From assembly GCA_958448555.1 (NCBI GenBank), contig CAUDEL010000007.1, positions 19,414 through 83,413 on the forward strand: a DNA stretch of 64,000 bases. Direction: 5' to 3'. The notes under the pieces are model-generated. The model ran no database searches. It was not told the DNA's origin and saw nothing but the letters and a program-made list of their open reading frames with translations. This stretch comes from Limiplasma sp958448555. Lineage in GTDB: Bacteria > Bacillota > Clostridia > Christensenellales > Aristaeellaceae. The translations under genes and the position numbers were made by a program. Each line of letters opens with the position of its first letter. The first letter of the stretch is position 1. Below, piece by piece: positions 7,362 to 16,126 of this stretch.

Positions 7362-9387
7362 GGCGATCCGGGACGCCATCGCGCACCACGTGGACGGCCT
7401 CCGGCTCCCGGAGGGGACCGCGCGCGCCGTCCTGCAAAAAGCAAGGGAGGAAAAGCCTGTGAAACGAAGGGTTCCTTTTGTGTTGGCGGCGGTGATCGTC
7501 CTTGTGCTGGCGGCAGCCACGGCGCTGGCCGTGACGGCGCTTCGCGGCCTGGGCTTCGTCGGCCGCGAGATGGACGGCTCGGTGTACAGCGGCGCCACGG
7601 ACGGGCAGCGGCTGTACTATTCCGACGGTTCTTCGCTCCTTACCTGGCAGCCGGGGGAGGAAACGCCCCGGGTGCTGATCTCAAACGAATCGTGGCGCGA
7701 AGCCGGTCTGAGCACGCCGGGCACGCATATCGTGCATACGGGCGACACCTTGCTACTCATGGACACCGAAGCGCGGAAGCTCTGGCGCTGGACCGGGGAG
7801 GACCTTATGCCGGCGCTGGACTACGCGGGCACGCCCCTTGGCGCGCTGGCGCAAAGCGTGCGGTCGCTCCTCTGGCAGGAGGGGACGCTGTACCTCGTCT
7901 GCGGCGACACGGCCGGCGGCACGGCACGCCTTGTCCGCGCGGACATTGCGGACGGCAGCGCGCAGGACCTGGGCCTTGAGGGCTATACGCGCCTCGCGCC
8001 TTACCAAAGGGGCCTGCTGCTGGGGATTCGGCGCGCGGACGGCGGCAGCCAGGCCGTCATCCTTGACGCAACCACCGGCGAGATAGAGGAGACGCTGGGC
8101 GCTCCCGCGGACCTGCGCGGCATCTGCTGGTCCGAGAAGCGCGGCGCGCTCTATGCCATGGTGGACGGCGCGCTCGCCCGCTGGGACGGCGCGGACTGGC
8201 AGGCCATCCGCGCCTGCGCTCTGCCCGCGGCGGTCAGCTTCCGGGGCGTGATCGGAGACTGGTATGTGGCGGCGGGCGTGGACGGCATCCGCCTGATCGC
8301 GCTGGACGGGAAAGAGGAAGCCCGAAGCCTGCTGACCATTCGCGGCCTGCCCTCGCTGGAGCGGGATCTGGACCACAGCTTCCAGCAGGCGTACCCCGGC
8401 ATGGTCATCTCCCGCCGTACTGAAACCGGGCACTTCTGCGCCCGCGACGCGGTCGAGGCCATCCGCGCGGGCGACACGACCGACCTGTTTTATCTGCGGC
8501 TGGACGGCGAGCTGCTCGGCCTGCTCCGGGACGGCTTCTTCCCCGCCGTCGCGTCGGATTCGCTGCTGGCCGAGGCCGAGGGCATGGCCCCGGTCTTCCG
8601 GGACGCGCTGGTGTGGGAAGGGCGGCTGCTGGCCTGTGCCGGAGCGCCCGTGGTGTGGGCCTGGCAGATCGCGGAGGGCGCGGACGCCCCGCCTGCCACC
8701 TTTGCCGAGCTGGCCGCCTCCCGCCGCATGCCGTGGACGCGGGAAGAATACGCGCGCTATCTGCTCATTCAGCTGTTGATGGAGGAAGGCGGCCTGCCAG
8801 CGGACGCGCTCGCCCCGGCGCTGGAGGCGCTCAGGGCAGCAAATCTGCCGCTGGACGCGCCCGCCGGAGACGGCGGCGGTTTGGAGACGGCGTACGGCCT
8901 CGTCCTGCGCGGCCACGACCCCGCCGACCCGGAACCGGCGACGCGCCCCGTGCCGCGCCCGTCGGTGAGCGCCGATGCGCCGCAGCGCGTGCCCGTGGAG
9001 CTTCGGGTCTACGTGCTCAATCCCAACGGCCAGAACCGGGAGGCGGCTCTCGCCTTTCTGCAGCACGCCGCCGCCACCCGCTCGCATACGGATGCCGCGC
9101 TGCTCTCGCCCGAAAGCGCCATCCCCGCATTGTACCCGGAGCTGGAACATCTGGCCGAAACGACGGGAACCAACGTGAACCATCCCGTCAACTACGAAGT
9201 CTCGCAGGAGGGCATCGACCGCTACCGTACGCAGGTGCTCCCCTGGCTGGATCTGCAGCTCCATCCGCTATTGTGCGAAAGCCAGGCGCATGACGGCGCG
9301 TTCCAGGCCCTTCTGGACGCGGTCATGGCCTACCTCGCCGGGGAGATCCCGCTGGAACGCTGCCTTTCGGCGCTCGGCGCGGCATAA
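7351..9387 (+). CDS. Membrane anti-sigma-like protein with solute-binding-protein-like outer domain
   Basis: 678 residues. A 36-residue cytoplasmic N terminus precedes one membrane segment at about residues 43-65, then a repetitive beta-rich region (about 75-330, for example DGQRLYYSDGSSLLTW). The C-terminal half resembles ABC extracellular solute-binding proteins of family 1: FQQAYPGMVISRRTET near residue 350, AIRAGDTTDLFYLRLDG, and YVLNPNGQNREAALAFLQHA near residue 555. The GTG at 7351 is chosen because GGGAGGTGA lies 8 bases upstream; an earlier GTG at 7342 is inside that ribosome site. Position and N-terminal layout suggest an anti-sigma factor that senses a ligand outside the cell. The fusion is unusual. 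Confidence 0.65.
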   Translation: MKNEAIRDAIAHHVDGLRLPEGTARAVLQKAREEKPVKRRVPFVLAAVIVLVLAAATALAVTALRGLGFVGREMDGSVYSGATDGQRLYYSDGSSLLTWQPGEETPRVLISNESWREAGLSTPGTHIVHTGDTLLLMDTEARKLWRWTGEDLMPALDYAGTPLGALAQSVRSLLWQEGTLYLVCGDTAGGTARLVRADIADGSAQDLGLEGYTRLAPYQRGLLLGIRRADGGSQAVILDATTGEIEETLGAPADLRGICWSEKRGALYAMVDGALARWDGADWQAIRACALPAAVSFRGVIGDWYVAAGVDGIRLIALDGKEEARSLLTIRGLPSLERDLDHSFQQAYPGMVISRRTETGHFCARDAVEAIRAGDTTDLFYLRLDGELLGLLRDGFFPAVASDSLLAEAEGMAPVFRDALVWEGRLLACAGAPVVWAWQIAEGADAPPATFAELAASRRMPWTREEYARYLLIQLLMEEGGLPADALAPALEALRAANLPLDAPAGDGGGLETAYGLVLRGHDPADPEPATRPVPRPSVSADAPQRVPVELRVYVLNPNGQNREAALAFLQHAAATRSHTDAALLSPESAIPALYPELEHLAETTGTNVNHPVNYEVSQEGIDRYRTQVLPWLDLQLHPLLCESQAHDGAFQALLDAVMAYLAGEIPLERCLSALGAA

Positions 9388-9393
9388 AGAAAC

Positions 9394-9421
9394 GGGGCGC
9401 GGGCCATTCGGACCGCGCCCC
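9394..9421. terminator. Bidirectional terminator between convergent genes
   Basis: A 9-bp stem (GGGGCGCGG / CCGCGCCCC) with a 10-base loop lies between the convergent anti-sigma-like and ecfT genes. On the minus strand it is followed by the T-rich GTTTCTTT. Confidence 0.7.
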
Positions 9422-9434
9422 CGCTGATTCCTTT

Positions 9435-10268
9435 TTACACAAACGGATTGTAAAACCGGTTCCCGTCCCAGAAGGTCACGATCAGGCTCATGGCCAGCAG
9501 CCCCATGCCCAGCCCCAGCGCGATCCAGTCGCCCCTCCGGAAGGGGCGCTCGACGTACCAGGTGCGCTTTTTCTTCTTGCCGAAGCCGCGCAGCTCCATG
9601 GCGTTGGAGATCACATCCACCCGGGCCAGGCTGCTCATGATGAGGGGCAGGAGGATGCTCACGCTGTTTTTGAGGCGGCTGATGAGCTTTTCCTTTTTGC
9701 CCAGCTCCACGCCGCGCGCCTGCTGGGCCTGGCTGATGTTGTGGTAGTCGCGCTGGATGTCGGGGATGTAGCGCAGCGCGATGCTCACCGCGTAGCCGAT
9801 GCGGTAGGGCACGCCGATTTTGTTGAGGCTGGCGGCGAACTCGCTGGGATTGGTGGCGGAGATGAAGAGAATCGCCACCGGCAGGGCCACGAAGTACTTG
9901 AGCGAGATGTTGAGCATGTAGAACAGCTGCTCGCTGGTCACGTCGTAGCGGCCCGCGATGTGCAAAAGCACATGGCGCGTGCCGTAGATCTTGGTGCCCT
10001 GATCGGGATCAAACAGGTAGATAAAGAAGTTGTTGAGCAGCAAAAACACCAGCATGAACACCAGCATGAAGCGCACCTCGCGCAGGCGGATGCGGCTTAA
10101 GCGAAAGGCCGCGAAGCTGAAGGCCATGAGCACAATCAGCACGCGCGTGTCGTAGGTGACCATGCTGGCAAAGGTGAACAGGAGGAAAAACGCGAGCTTG
10201 GTCGCGCCCGTGAGGGCGTGCACCGGGCTTTTGCGGGGCAGGTAGTTAAGCACCGTGATGGCCGCCAT
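9435..10268 (-). CDS. ecfT: Energy-coupling factor transporter membrane protein EcfT
   Basis: 277 residues with five or six membrane segments. The two short coupling motifs of EcfT that touch the ATPases are visible: AQQARGVEL near residue 185 and AMELRGFG near residue 225. EcfT is known to join a substrate-specific S component to two ATPase domains. It is the last gene of the leftward operon SAM hydrolase - S component - fused ATPase - EcfT and overlaps the ATPase gene by 23 bases. GGAGGTG precedes the ATG. Confidence 0.93.
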   Translation of the reverse strand: MAAITVLNYLPRKSPVHALTGATKLAFFLLFTFASMVTYDTRVLIVLMAFSFAAFRLSRIRLREVRFMLVFMLVFLLLNNFFIYLFDPDQGTKIYGTRHVLLHIAGRYDVTSEQLFYMLNISLKYFVALPVAILFISATNPSEFAASLNKIGVPYRIGYAVSIALRYIPDIQRDYHNISQAQQARGVELGKKEKLISRLKNSVSILLPLIMSSLARVDVISNAMELRGFGKKKKRTWYVERPFRRGDWIALGLGMGLLAMSLIVTFWDGNRFYNPFV

Positions 10269-11973
10269 GGCTGCGCACCTCCCTGTCGTAAGCGATGAAG
10301 CGGTCCACGAACTTTTCCGGCGGCGCGATGCCCGCGCGGCCCGCCAGCGTAAAGAGGCTGGTTTCCTTGAGCGCGGCTCGCTCCACCAGCCCGGGATCGC
10401 ACAGCACCGAGGCGGCGGAACGGTCCGCGATGAGCCGCCCGTCGCTGAACACCAGCGCGCGCGGCGTGTATTCCAGCATCAGGTGCATGTCGTGGGTAAT
10501 CATGGCGACCGTGACGCCCTGGGCGTTGAGGCCGCGCAGGAACTCCATGATCTCCGTGTAGTGCCTGAAATCCTGCCCGGCGGTAGGCTCGTCCAGAATG
10601 ATGAGCTCCGGGCCCATCACCAGCACGCTTGCGATGGTCACGCGCTTTTTCTGCCCGAAGGAAAGCGCCGAGATCGGCCAGTTGCGAAACGGATACAGCC
10701 CGCACACGCGCAGGGTGTCCTCCACACGCCTGCGCGTTTCCTCCGGGCTCAGGCCCAGCCGCGCAAGGCCCAGCGCCACCTCGTCGAAGATCATGGTCTT
10801 GGAGATCATCTGGTTGGGATTTTGCATCACGTAGCCGATGTGCGCGGCGCGCTCGCGGATGCTGTCGGCCCCAATGTCTCGCCCGTCCATGAGAAGCGTT
10901 CCCTCATCCGGGGTTTCAAACCCGCAGATCAGCTTGGACAGCGTGGATTTTCCCGCGCCGTTTCGGCCTACGATGGCCAGCATCTCGCCCCGGGCGACGG
11001 AGAAGCTCACATCCGTCAGCACCCGCCTGTCGCGGGTGTAACCAAAGCCCAGGCCCCGCACCTCCAGAAGCGGCGGGCGCTCCGGGGGCGGCGGCTCTGG
11101 CGCGCCCGCCTGATACCATGCGCGCACGCGCCCCGCGTCCTCATCGTCAAGGACGAGGCTGTCCACATGCTCCGGCCTTTTCTCCGGGGTGATCTCCACC
11201 CCCGCGTAGCGAAGCGCCGTAAGGTAGAGCGGCTCGCGGATGCCGTTTTGCGCAAGCAGCTCGCCCGAGAGCAGCTCCGAGGGACGCATGTCGGCCACGA
11301 TCTCCCCCTCGCTCATGAGCACGATGCGGTCCACGCTCCGCCACAGCACATCCTCCAGCCGGTGCTCGATGATGACCACCGTGGTGCCGCTGCTTTGCTG
11401 GATCTCGTCGATGAGCTCAATGGCCTGCTTGCCGGTGGCCGGGTCGAGGTTGGCCAGCGGCTCGTCGAAAAGCAGCACCTTCACCTCGTCCACCATTACG
11501 CCCGCCAGGCTCACGCGCTGCTTCTGTCCGCCGCTGAGCTCGTGCGGAGCGTGGCCCAGGTGGTTTTCCACGCCCACCAGCGCGGCCACGCGGTCCACCG
11601 CCTGGCGCATGCCCGCCTGCGGCGCGCAGTCGTTCTCCAGCGCGAAGGCGATGTCCTCGCCCACGGTCAGGCCGATGAACTGCCCGTCCGGGTCCTGAAG
11701 CACGGTGCCCACGTGCCGGGACAGCTCAAACACGCCCGCCTTGGGCGCATCCACGCCGTCCACGGTGAGGGTGCCGGTGACCATGCCGGGATAGCTGGCG
11801 GGAATCAGGCCGTTGAGGCAGCTTCCCAGCGTGCTCTTGCCGCTGCCCGACGGGCCGGCGATGAGCACCCGCTCGCCCGGGTAGATGTCCAGGTTGATAT
11901 GGCGCAGGGTGGGCCGCTTCTGCGCCCGGTACTGAAAGGAAAAGTCCCTGAAGGAGATGATGGGGGCCTGCAA
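10246..11973 (-). CDS. Fused double ATPase of an ECF transporter
   Basis: 575 residues containing two complete ABC ATPase domains in tandem, the YkoD type, in place of separate EcfA1 and EcfA2. The first has GPSGSGKST, HELSGGQKQR and LLFDEP; the second has GRNGAGKST, ALSFGQKKR and IILDEPT. The TTG at 11973 is chosen because GAGGTGA lies 8 bases upstream. An in-frame ATG at 12021 would start inside a stable hairpin and has no ribosome site. It powers substrate uptake with EcfT and the S component encoded on either side. Confidence 0.92.
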   Translation of the reverse strand: MQAPIISFRDFSFQYRAQKRPTLRHINLDIYPGERVLIAGPSGSGKSTLGSCLNGLIPASYPGMVTGTLTVDGVDAPKAGVFELSRHVGTVLQDPDGQFIGLTVGEDIAFALENDCAPQAGMRQAVDRVAALVGVENHLGHAPHELSGGQKQRVSLAGVMVDEVKVLLFDEPLANLDPATGKQAIELIDEIQQSSGTTVVIIEHRLEDVLWRSVDRIVLMSEGEIVADMRPSELLSGELLAQNGIREPLYLTALRYAGVEITPEKRPEHVDSLVLDDEDAGRVRAWYQAGAPEPPPPERPPLLEVRGLGFGYTRDRRVLTDVSFSVARGEMLAIVGRNGAGKSTLSKLICGFETPDEGTLLMDGRDIGADSIRERAAHIGYVMQNPNQMISKTMIFDEVALGLARLGLSPEETRRRVEDTLRVCGLYPFRNWPISALSFGQKKRVTIASVLVMGPELIILDEPTAGQDFRHYTEIMEFLRGLNAQGVTVAMITHDMHLMLEYTPRALVFSDGRLIADRSAASVLCDPGLVERAALKETSLFTLAGRAGIAPPEKFVDRFIAYDREVRSHGGHHGA

Positions 11974-11998
11974 CGTCGTCACCTCAAATACTGAAAAT

Positions 11999-12019
11999 GG
12001 ACCGCGCGGCGCGCGGTCC
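11999..12019 (-). terminator. Intercistronic hairpin between S component and ATPase
   Basis: A 9-bp perfect stem (GGACCGCGC / GCGCGGTCC) with a 3-base loop, followed on the minus strand by ATTTTCAG. It may attenuate transcription or protect the upstream transcript so that the S component is made in excess. Confidence 0.55.
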
Positions 12020-12034
12020 ATCCGGGAGATGGGA

Positions 12035-12583
12035 TTACTCCTGATCCAGCGAGCCCTTCTTGGCGATGGTCCTGGTATAGGCCACGACCAGCAGCGCGCC
12101 CACGATCACGGCGGTGAGGGAGTTGACCACGGCCGCCATGGCGCCCTGGGCAAAGACCTTGCTGGCGGGCTCGGCGTAGATGAGGATGTCCAGCACCGGC
12201 GCGATGCCCAGCCAGGCCACGACGTTGGCCACGACGTTGGCGATGGCGAAGGTGATGACCTCCTTCTTGCCGAAGGAGCCCTCCTCAAGGGCGAGCTTCT
12301 TGGCGAACAGGCCCACGACCACGCCCACGAAGGCGCTGGCGATGACCCAGCTCCACCAGGGGCTGCCGCCCCAGCTCAGGTCGATCAGCGTATGGCCGAT
12401 GAAGCCGATCAGGCCGCCGGCGACGGGGCCGTACATGGCGGCCAGCAGGCCCAGCACGGCGTACTGCAAGCTGATGTTGGTGTTGGGCACGCCGCTGGGG
12501 ATGGCCACGAAGCGGCCGAGCACGAAGAACAGCGCGGCGCCGATGCCGATGGCGACCACGGTCTTGATGGAGGTGTTTTTCAT
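12035..12583 (-). CDS. ECF transporter S component, UPF0397 family
   Basis: 182 residues with five or six membrane segments. The N terminus MKNTSIKTVVAIGIGAALFF, the VPNTNISLQYAVLGLLAAMY segment and the GGSPWWSWVIASAFVG loop match UPF0397 proteins, often labelled riboflavin-type ECF S components. It sits between the SAM hydrolase and the ATPase/EcfT genes, so the transporter is complete. The true substrate is uncertain: the family label says riboflavin, while the SAM hydrolase neighbour hints at a methionine- or adenosine-related compound. Confidence 0.88.
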   Translation of the reverse strand: MKNTSIKTVVAIGIGAALFFVLGRFVAIPSGVPNTNISLQYAVLGLLAAMYGPVAGGLIGFIGHTLIDLSWGGSPWWSWVIASAFVGVVVGLFAKKLALEEGSFGKKEVITFAIANVVANVVAWLGIAPVLDILIYAEPASKVFAQGAMAAVVNSLTAVIVGALLVVAYTRTIAKKGSLDQE

Positions 12584-12645
12584 GATGATTCCTCTCCTCT
12601 TCCTCTTTGGTTTATGTCAGGCGGGGACCTCCCCGCGGGGGAAGC

Positions 12646-13500
12646 TCATTCATAGACGATGCGCGGGGCCTTGCGAAGCGAGATGCGCCAGGTGATGCCG
12701 GTGCCGATGTTGTACGCCTTGGAGAAGCTGCCCTGGTTGATGGCCACGGCCACGCAGTCCAGACTGTTGACGTAGAGGAGCGGCTCGCCCACGTTCACGT
12801 CGGCAAAGGAACGGGCATAGGCCATGATGTTTTTGTAGAGTGTGCGCGTGTCGTTGGTGATGGTGACCTCAACGCGGCTGCCATGCCGGATGCCCAGGCG
12901 CAGGAACAGCTCGCGCGGGATGTTGGTCCACAGCGAGCCGAAGCGCACGTCCAGCACGTCGATGGTGCCGCTGACGCAGTCGCCCTCCATGGCGGCCTCC
13001 ACAACGGGCAGCTCAATGACGCTGTCCGCGGGGACCTCCGGTCCCACCTGCTCGAAGGTGATGGCGCCGCTGGCCAGGCGCGCCCCGGTATAGGCGTAGA
13101 TGTCGCGGCCGTGGAAGGTATAGCTCTCCCCCGAGCCGGGCAGGCGGTTGACCGATTCGTCGATCACGCGGGCCTCGGCGATGCCGCAGAGGCGCTTGAC
13201 GTGGGTGAGCGTGCCGTTGTCGGGGGTGATGACGTACTGCCCCGCGGCCGTGCGCACCGCGATGGAGCGCCTTGTGGAGCCCACGCCCGGGTCCACGACG
13301 CTGACAAAGACGCTGCCCGCCGGCCAGTAGCTCACCGTCTGGATCAGGCGGTAGCTGGCTTCCCAGATGTCGTACTGCGGGATGTCGTGCGTGAGGTCAA
13401 ACACGCGCAGCTCCGGGCACACGTTCTCGGCCACGCCGTACATGGCGCACACCGCGCCGTCGGCGTATCCGAAATCCGACTGCAGGATCATCGGCTGCAT
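12646..13500 (-). CDS. SAM hydroxide adenosyltransferase (SAM hydrolase, DUF62)
   Basis: 284 residues. It begins with MILQSDFGYADGAVCAM and contains VFVSVVDPGVGSTRRSIAV, YVITPDNGTLTHV and FHGRDIYAYTGA, the signature blocks of the DUF62/SalL fold. Known members split S-adenosylmethionine with water to adenosine and methionine. I start at the ATG at 13500, with GGGAGG 6 bases upstream. It is the first gene of the ECF-transporter operon; promoter and start are so close that there is no room for a riboswitch. Confidence 0.93.
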   Translation of the reverse strand: MQPMILQSDFGYADGAVCAMYGVAENVCPELRVFDLTHDIPQYDIWEASYRLIQTVSYWPAGSVFVSVVDPGVGSTRRSIAVRTAAGQYVITPDNGTLTHVKRLCGIAEARVIDESVNRLPGSGESYTFHGRDIYAYTGARLASGAITFEQVGPEVPADSVIELPVVEAAMEGDCVSGTIDVLDVRFGSLWTNIPRELFLRLGIRHGSRVEVTITNDTRTLYKNIMAYARSFADVNVGEPLLYVNSLDCVAVAINQGSFSKAYNIGTGITWRISLRKAPRIVYE

Positions 13501-13542
13501 AAAAAGCCCTCCCATCCCAGATGGTTCTTGCACAACAGGGCA

Positions 13543-13571
13543 AGTATACCCGCGGCAGGAGGGCTTGTCAA
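13543..13571 (-). promoter_or_regulatory. Promoter of the SAM hydrolase/ECF operon
   Basis: On the minus strand TTGACA (13566-13571) and TATACT (13543-13548) have a 17-base spacer. The transcript would start near 13536, about 36 bases before the ATG. Confidence 0.85.
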
Positions 13572-13680
13572 CAGGTTTTTTGCTTTCCTGTGCCATTGGG
13601 GTTTTTGCCTTTTTTCGTCATTCGCCGCCCGTGCCGCGCGAGCGGTTGGAAGCCATGTTCCGGGAAAAAATCTTCCCTTT

Positions 13681-13701
13681 CTGACATCCCTGTGCTATAA
13701 T
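13681..13701 (+). promoter_or_regulatory. Extended -10 promoter of the coiled-coil protein gene
   Basis: TGCTATAAT (13693-13701) is an extended -10 element; no convincing -35 lies 17 bases upstream. It is 35 bases before the start codon, and CAGGAGGTCA serves as the ribosome site. Confidence 0.6.
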
Positions 13702-13735
13702 AAGGCAAACGAAAAATGAACAGGAGGTCACCGAC

Positions 13736-14584
13736 ATGGCTCAAACCAAATCCACGGCCGCCACTCCCCGCAACCAGACCCCGCTTTATATTGTATGCTT
13801 TGCGCTGCTCGTCGCCGTGGTGCTGGCCATCGTTGGCTTCGCGGGCAAAAATACCGCCGAAAGCCAAAACGCAGAGCTGACCGCCCAGGTTGAGGATCTG
13901 ACCGCCGCCAAGGGCGAACTGGAGGAGCAGATCACCGCCCTCAACGCCGGGCTGGAAGGCAAGGATGAGGAGATTACCAAGCTCAACACCCTGCTGGAAA
14001 ACGCCGAGGCCGTGCGCACGGACCTGGAGGGGAAACTGGCCGATGCCGAGGCGCTGTCCACCGACACCCAAGCCCAGTTGACCGAGGAACAGGAACGCGC
14101 CACCGCGCTGGACGCCTCTCTGGATAAGTATGTAGAGACGCTTACCGACACGCAGGCTCAGCTCGCCGACGCGCAGGCCCAGCTGGTCCAGGAGCAGGAG
14201 CGCGCCACCGCGCTGGACGCCTCTCTGGATAAGTACGTGGAAACGCTCACCGATACGCAGGCGAAGCTGACGGAAGCCGAGGGACAGGTCGTCAGCCTCA
14301 CTGCGCAGATCGAAGCGCTGACCGGCGAGAAGGAATCCCTGCAGGCGGAGCTTGACGCGCTTAAAGAGAGCTCGGACAAAGCCGCCGTGGACCTGGCGGC
14401 ACAGATTGAGACGCTGACCGCCGACAAGGCTGAATTGGAGGCGCAGGTGACCGAACTCAACGCCGAGCTCGAGGACACCCAGGCTGAGCTGCTTTTGCTC
14501 AACGAACTCATCCCGACGACAACGCCCATTCCGACCGTTACGCCCAGAGCGACCATTTCGTCCAATTCCGCCTCTGTGCCGTAA
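13736..14584 (+). CDS. Membrane-anchored coiled-coil protein
   Basis: 282 residues: one N-terminal membrane segment (about residues 17-35) and then a long heptad-rich coiled coil to about residue 258, ending in a threonine/proline tail. A 105-bp (35-residue) unit is tandemly duplicated around 14095-14305 (both copies carry RATALDASLDKYVETLTDTQ). No enzymatic domain is seen; a structural or spacer role at the cell surface is likely. It has its own promoter and terminator. Confidence 0.75.
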   Translation: MAQTKSTAATPRNQTPLYIVCFALLVAVVLAIVGFAGKNTAESQNAELTAQVEDLTAAKGELEEQITALNAGLEGKDEEITKLNTLLENAEAVRTDLEGKLADAEALSTDTQAQLTEEQERATALDASLDKYVETLTDTQAQLADAQAQLVQEQERATALDASLDKYVETLTDTQAKLTEAEGQVVSLTAQIEALTGEKESLQAELDALKESSDKAAVDLAAQIETLTADKAELEAQVTELNAELEDTQAELLLLNELIPTTTPIPTVTPRATISSNSASVP

Positions 14585-14597
14585 TGAACGCCTGTGA

Positions 14598-14640
14598 GAA
14601 GGCGCTTTCCGAATTTCTTTCGGAAAGCGCCTTCTTTTTT
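14598..14640. terminator. Bidirectional rho-independent terminator
   Basis: A 16-bp perfect stem (14598-14613 with 14619-14634), 5-base loop and six T residues on the plus strand. The leftward glycosyltransferase gene ends at 14639, so this hairpin also serves that strand. Confidence 0.92.
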
Positions 14641-16108
14641 AATTCAGATTTTCCAGCAGCATGATCGGCCCGTCCTCGTAGAGCACGGGATACTCTCCCA
14701 GGATATCCCAATCCATGCCCACGTCGTGGCAGATCAGGTAGGCCCGTTCCTGCTCCTGGCAAAACGCCTCGATGCCGCCGTTGACGCACACCAGGTCGCC
14801 CGCGAGCATCGCCGTCAGCTCGTCATCCTGCACCCAGGAGCGGTAGTCGACCGCGTAATAGTTGTTTTCGGACTCGTACTGCACATAGATGCGGGTGGCC
14901 GGGTCCAGCTCGCGGTCAAACATCTCCCATAGCAAACGCTGGTAGCGGTCGCTGTTGCCCGACGCGCGCACGTTCTCCCAGTTCGTCACGCCCATGAAAG
15001 CCATCACCGCGGCCGCGGCCAGCAGGCATCCCACGCGGGGAACCGCCTTCCAGCCCGCTTGCAGCACGCCTCTTGCCAGCTTGCGCCCCGCGAGCCCGAA
15101 GCCGACGGCCAGCGCGGGCAGGGAGACGAAAATGTACCACGACAGCTTGCTCACACACAGGGTGTAGAGCAAAAGCGGCAGGGCAAACCACAGCAGGATA
15201 CCCCACTGCTCATGGGTCAGGCGGGAGCGCTGCGCGGCCTTCCACACCAGCGCCACCAAGACGGCGGCGCCCGCCGCGACGATGGCGGGGTCGGACAGCA
15301 GGTACCGCACGTAGTACAGCGCGTCGCCCCTGTGCTCCTCGTGCACGGTCGTCGCGCGCTTGAGCACGTCGATGGAAAGCATCTTTTCAAAGAACACCAG
15401 CCCATCCCGCTGGAAGCGCGCGATGGCCCAGGGCGCGATGGGCAGGAGGCCAAACACCACCAGCGCGGCATAATGGCGGGGGCGGAGCCTGCGGATCTCG
15501 CCGGTGACGCACAGGTAGACCAGGCAGGTCACGGGGATGAGCGCGGCGTGCCAGCTTTTGCTCATGAACGCCAGCCCGAAGCAGATGGCCGTGCCATAGA
15601 GCAGGCGAAGGTTTCGCCTGCTGTCCAGCATGCACAGCATCCCTGCGGTGTAAAACAGCAGCATCTGCGCGTCCGCGTCGCCAAAGCGGGCGAAATGCGC
15701 GCCATAGACGAAGGCGCAGCCCAGCAGCAGCAGCTGTGTGCACAAGCTGGCGACGCTGCCGAAGCGGCGCTTGGTCCACATCGCGAGGAGGATCATCGTC
15801 AGCAGCATGCTCAGCGCGCTGTAGAAGCGCAGCCCCAGGGCGTTGAAGCCAAAGAGGCGGTAGCTCAGGATGATGCAGTAATCCGTCAGCGGAGGCTTGA
15901 GGTTCCAGTAGTCCGGCTCCCCGCGGTAGGTGGTCACGACGTAGTCGCCGCTTTGCATCATCTCATAGGCGTTGATGCCGTGACGCGCCTCGTCGCAGTC
16001 GCTGATGCCCGTCTCGCCCAGCTTTGTAAAGAGCAGAAAGCCGCCCGCCGTCAGCAGCGCCGCGATCAATACCCAGTAAAGCAGTTCCTGCCAAAGCTTC
16101 TTGTGCAT
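14639..16108 (-). CDS. PMT/ArnT-like membrane glycosyltransferase
   Basis: 489 residues with about ten membrane segments. Near the N terminus the loop SDCDEARHGINAYEM carries the acidic pair expected for the catalytic region of the dolichyl-phosphate-mannose/ArnT-type (GT39/GT83) fold, and NLKPPLTDYCIILSY follows, also typical. Such enzymes move sugars from a lipid-phosphate carrier to lipids or proteins outside the membrane. It lies 18 bases after ribF and may be the last gene of that operon. Acceptor and sugar are unknown. Confidence 0.82.
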   Translation of the reverse strand: MHKKLWQELLYWVLIAALLTAGGFLLFTKLGETGISDCDEARHGINAYEMMQSGDYVVTTYRGEPDYWNLKPPLTDYCIILSYRLFGFNALGLRFYSALSMLLTMILLAMWTKRRFGSVASLCTQLLLLGCAFVYGAHFARFGDADAQMLLFYTAGMLCMLDSRRNLRLLYGTAICFGLAFMSKSWHAALIPVTCLVYLCVTGEIRRLRPRHYAALVVFGLLPIAPWAIARFQRDGLVFFEKMLSIDVLKRATTVHEEHRGDALYYVRYLLSDPAIVAAGAAVLVALVWKAAQRSRLTHEQWGILLWFALPLLLYTLCVSKLSWYIFVSLPALAVGFGLAGRKLARGVLQAGWKAVPRVGCLLAAAAVMAFMGVTNWENVRASGNSDRYQRLLWEMFDRELDPATRIYVQYESENNYYAVDYRSWVQDDELTAMLAGDLVCVNGGIEAFCQEQERAYLICHDVGMDWDILGEYPVLYEDGPIMLLENLN

Positions 16109-16126
16109 GTCATCGCTCCTTTGGGG

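Noticed and set aside
13501..13571. SAM or FMN riboswitch before the SAM hydrolase/ECF operon
   Set aside because: The promoter lies about 36 bases upstream of the start codon, leaving no room for an aptamer.
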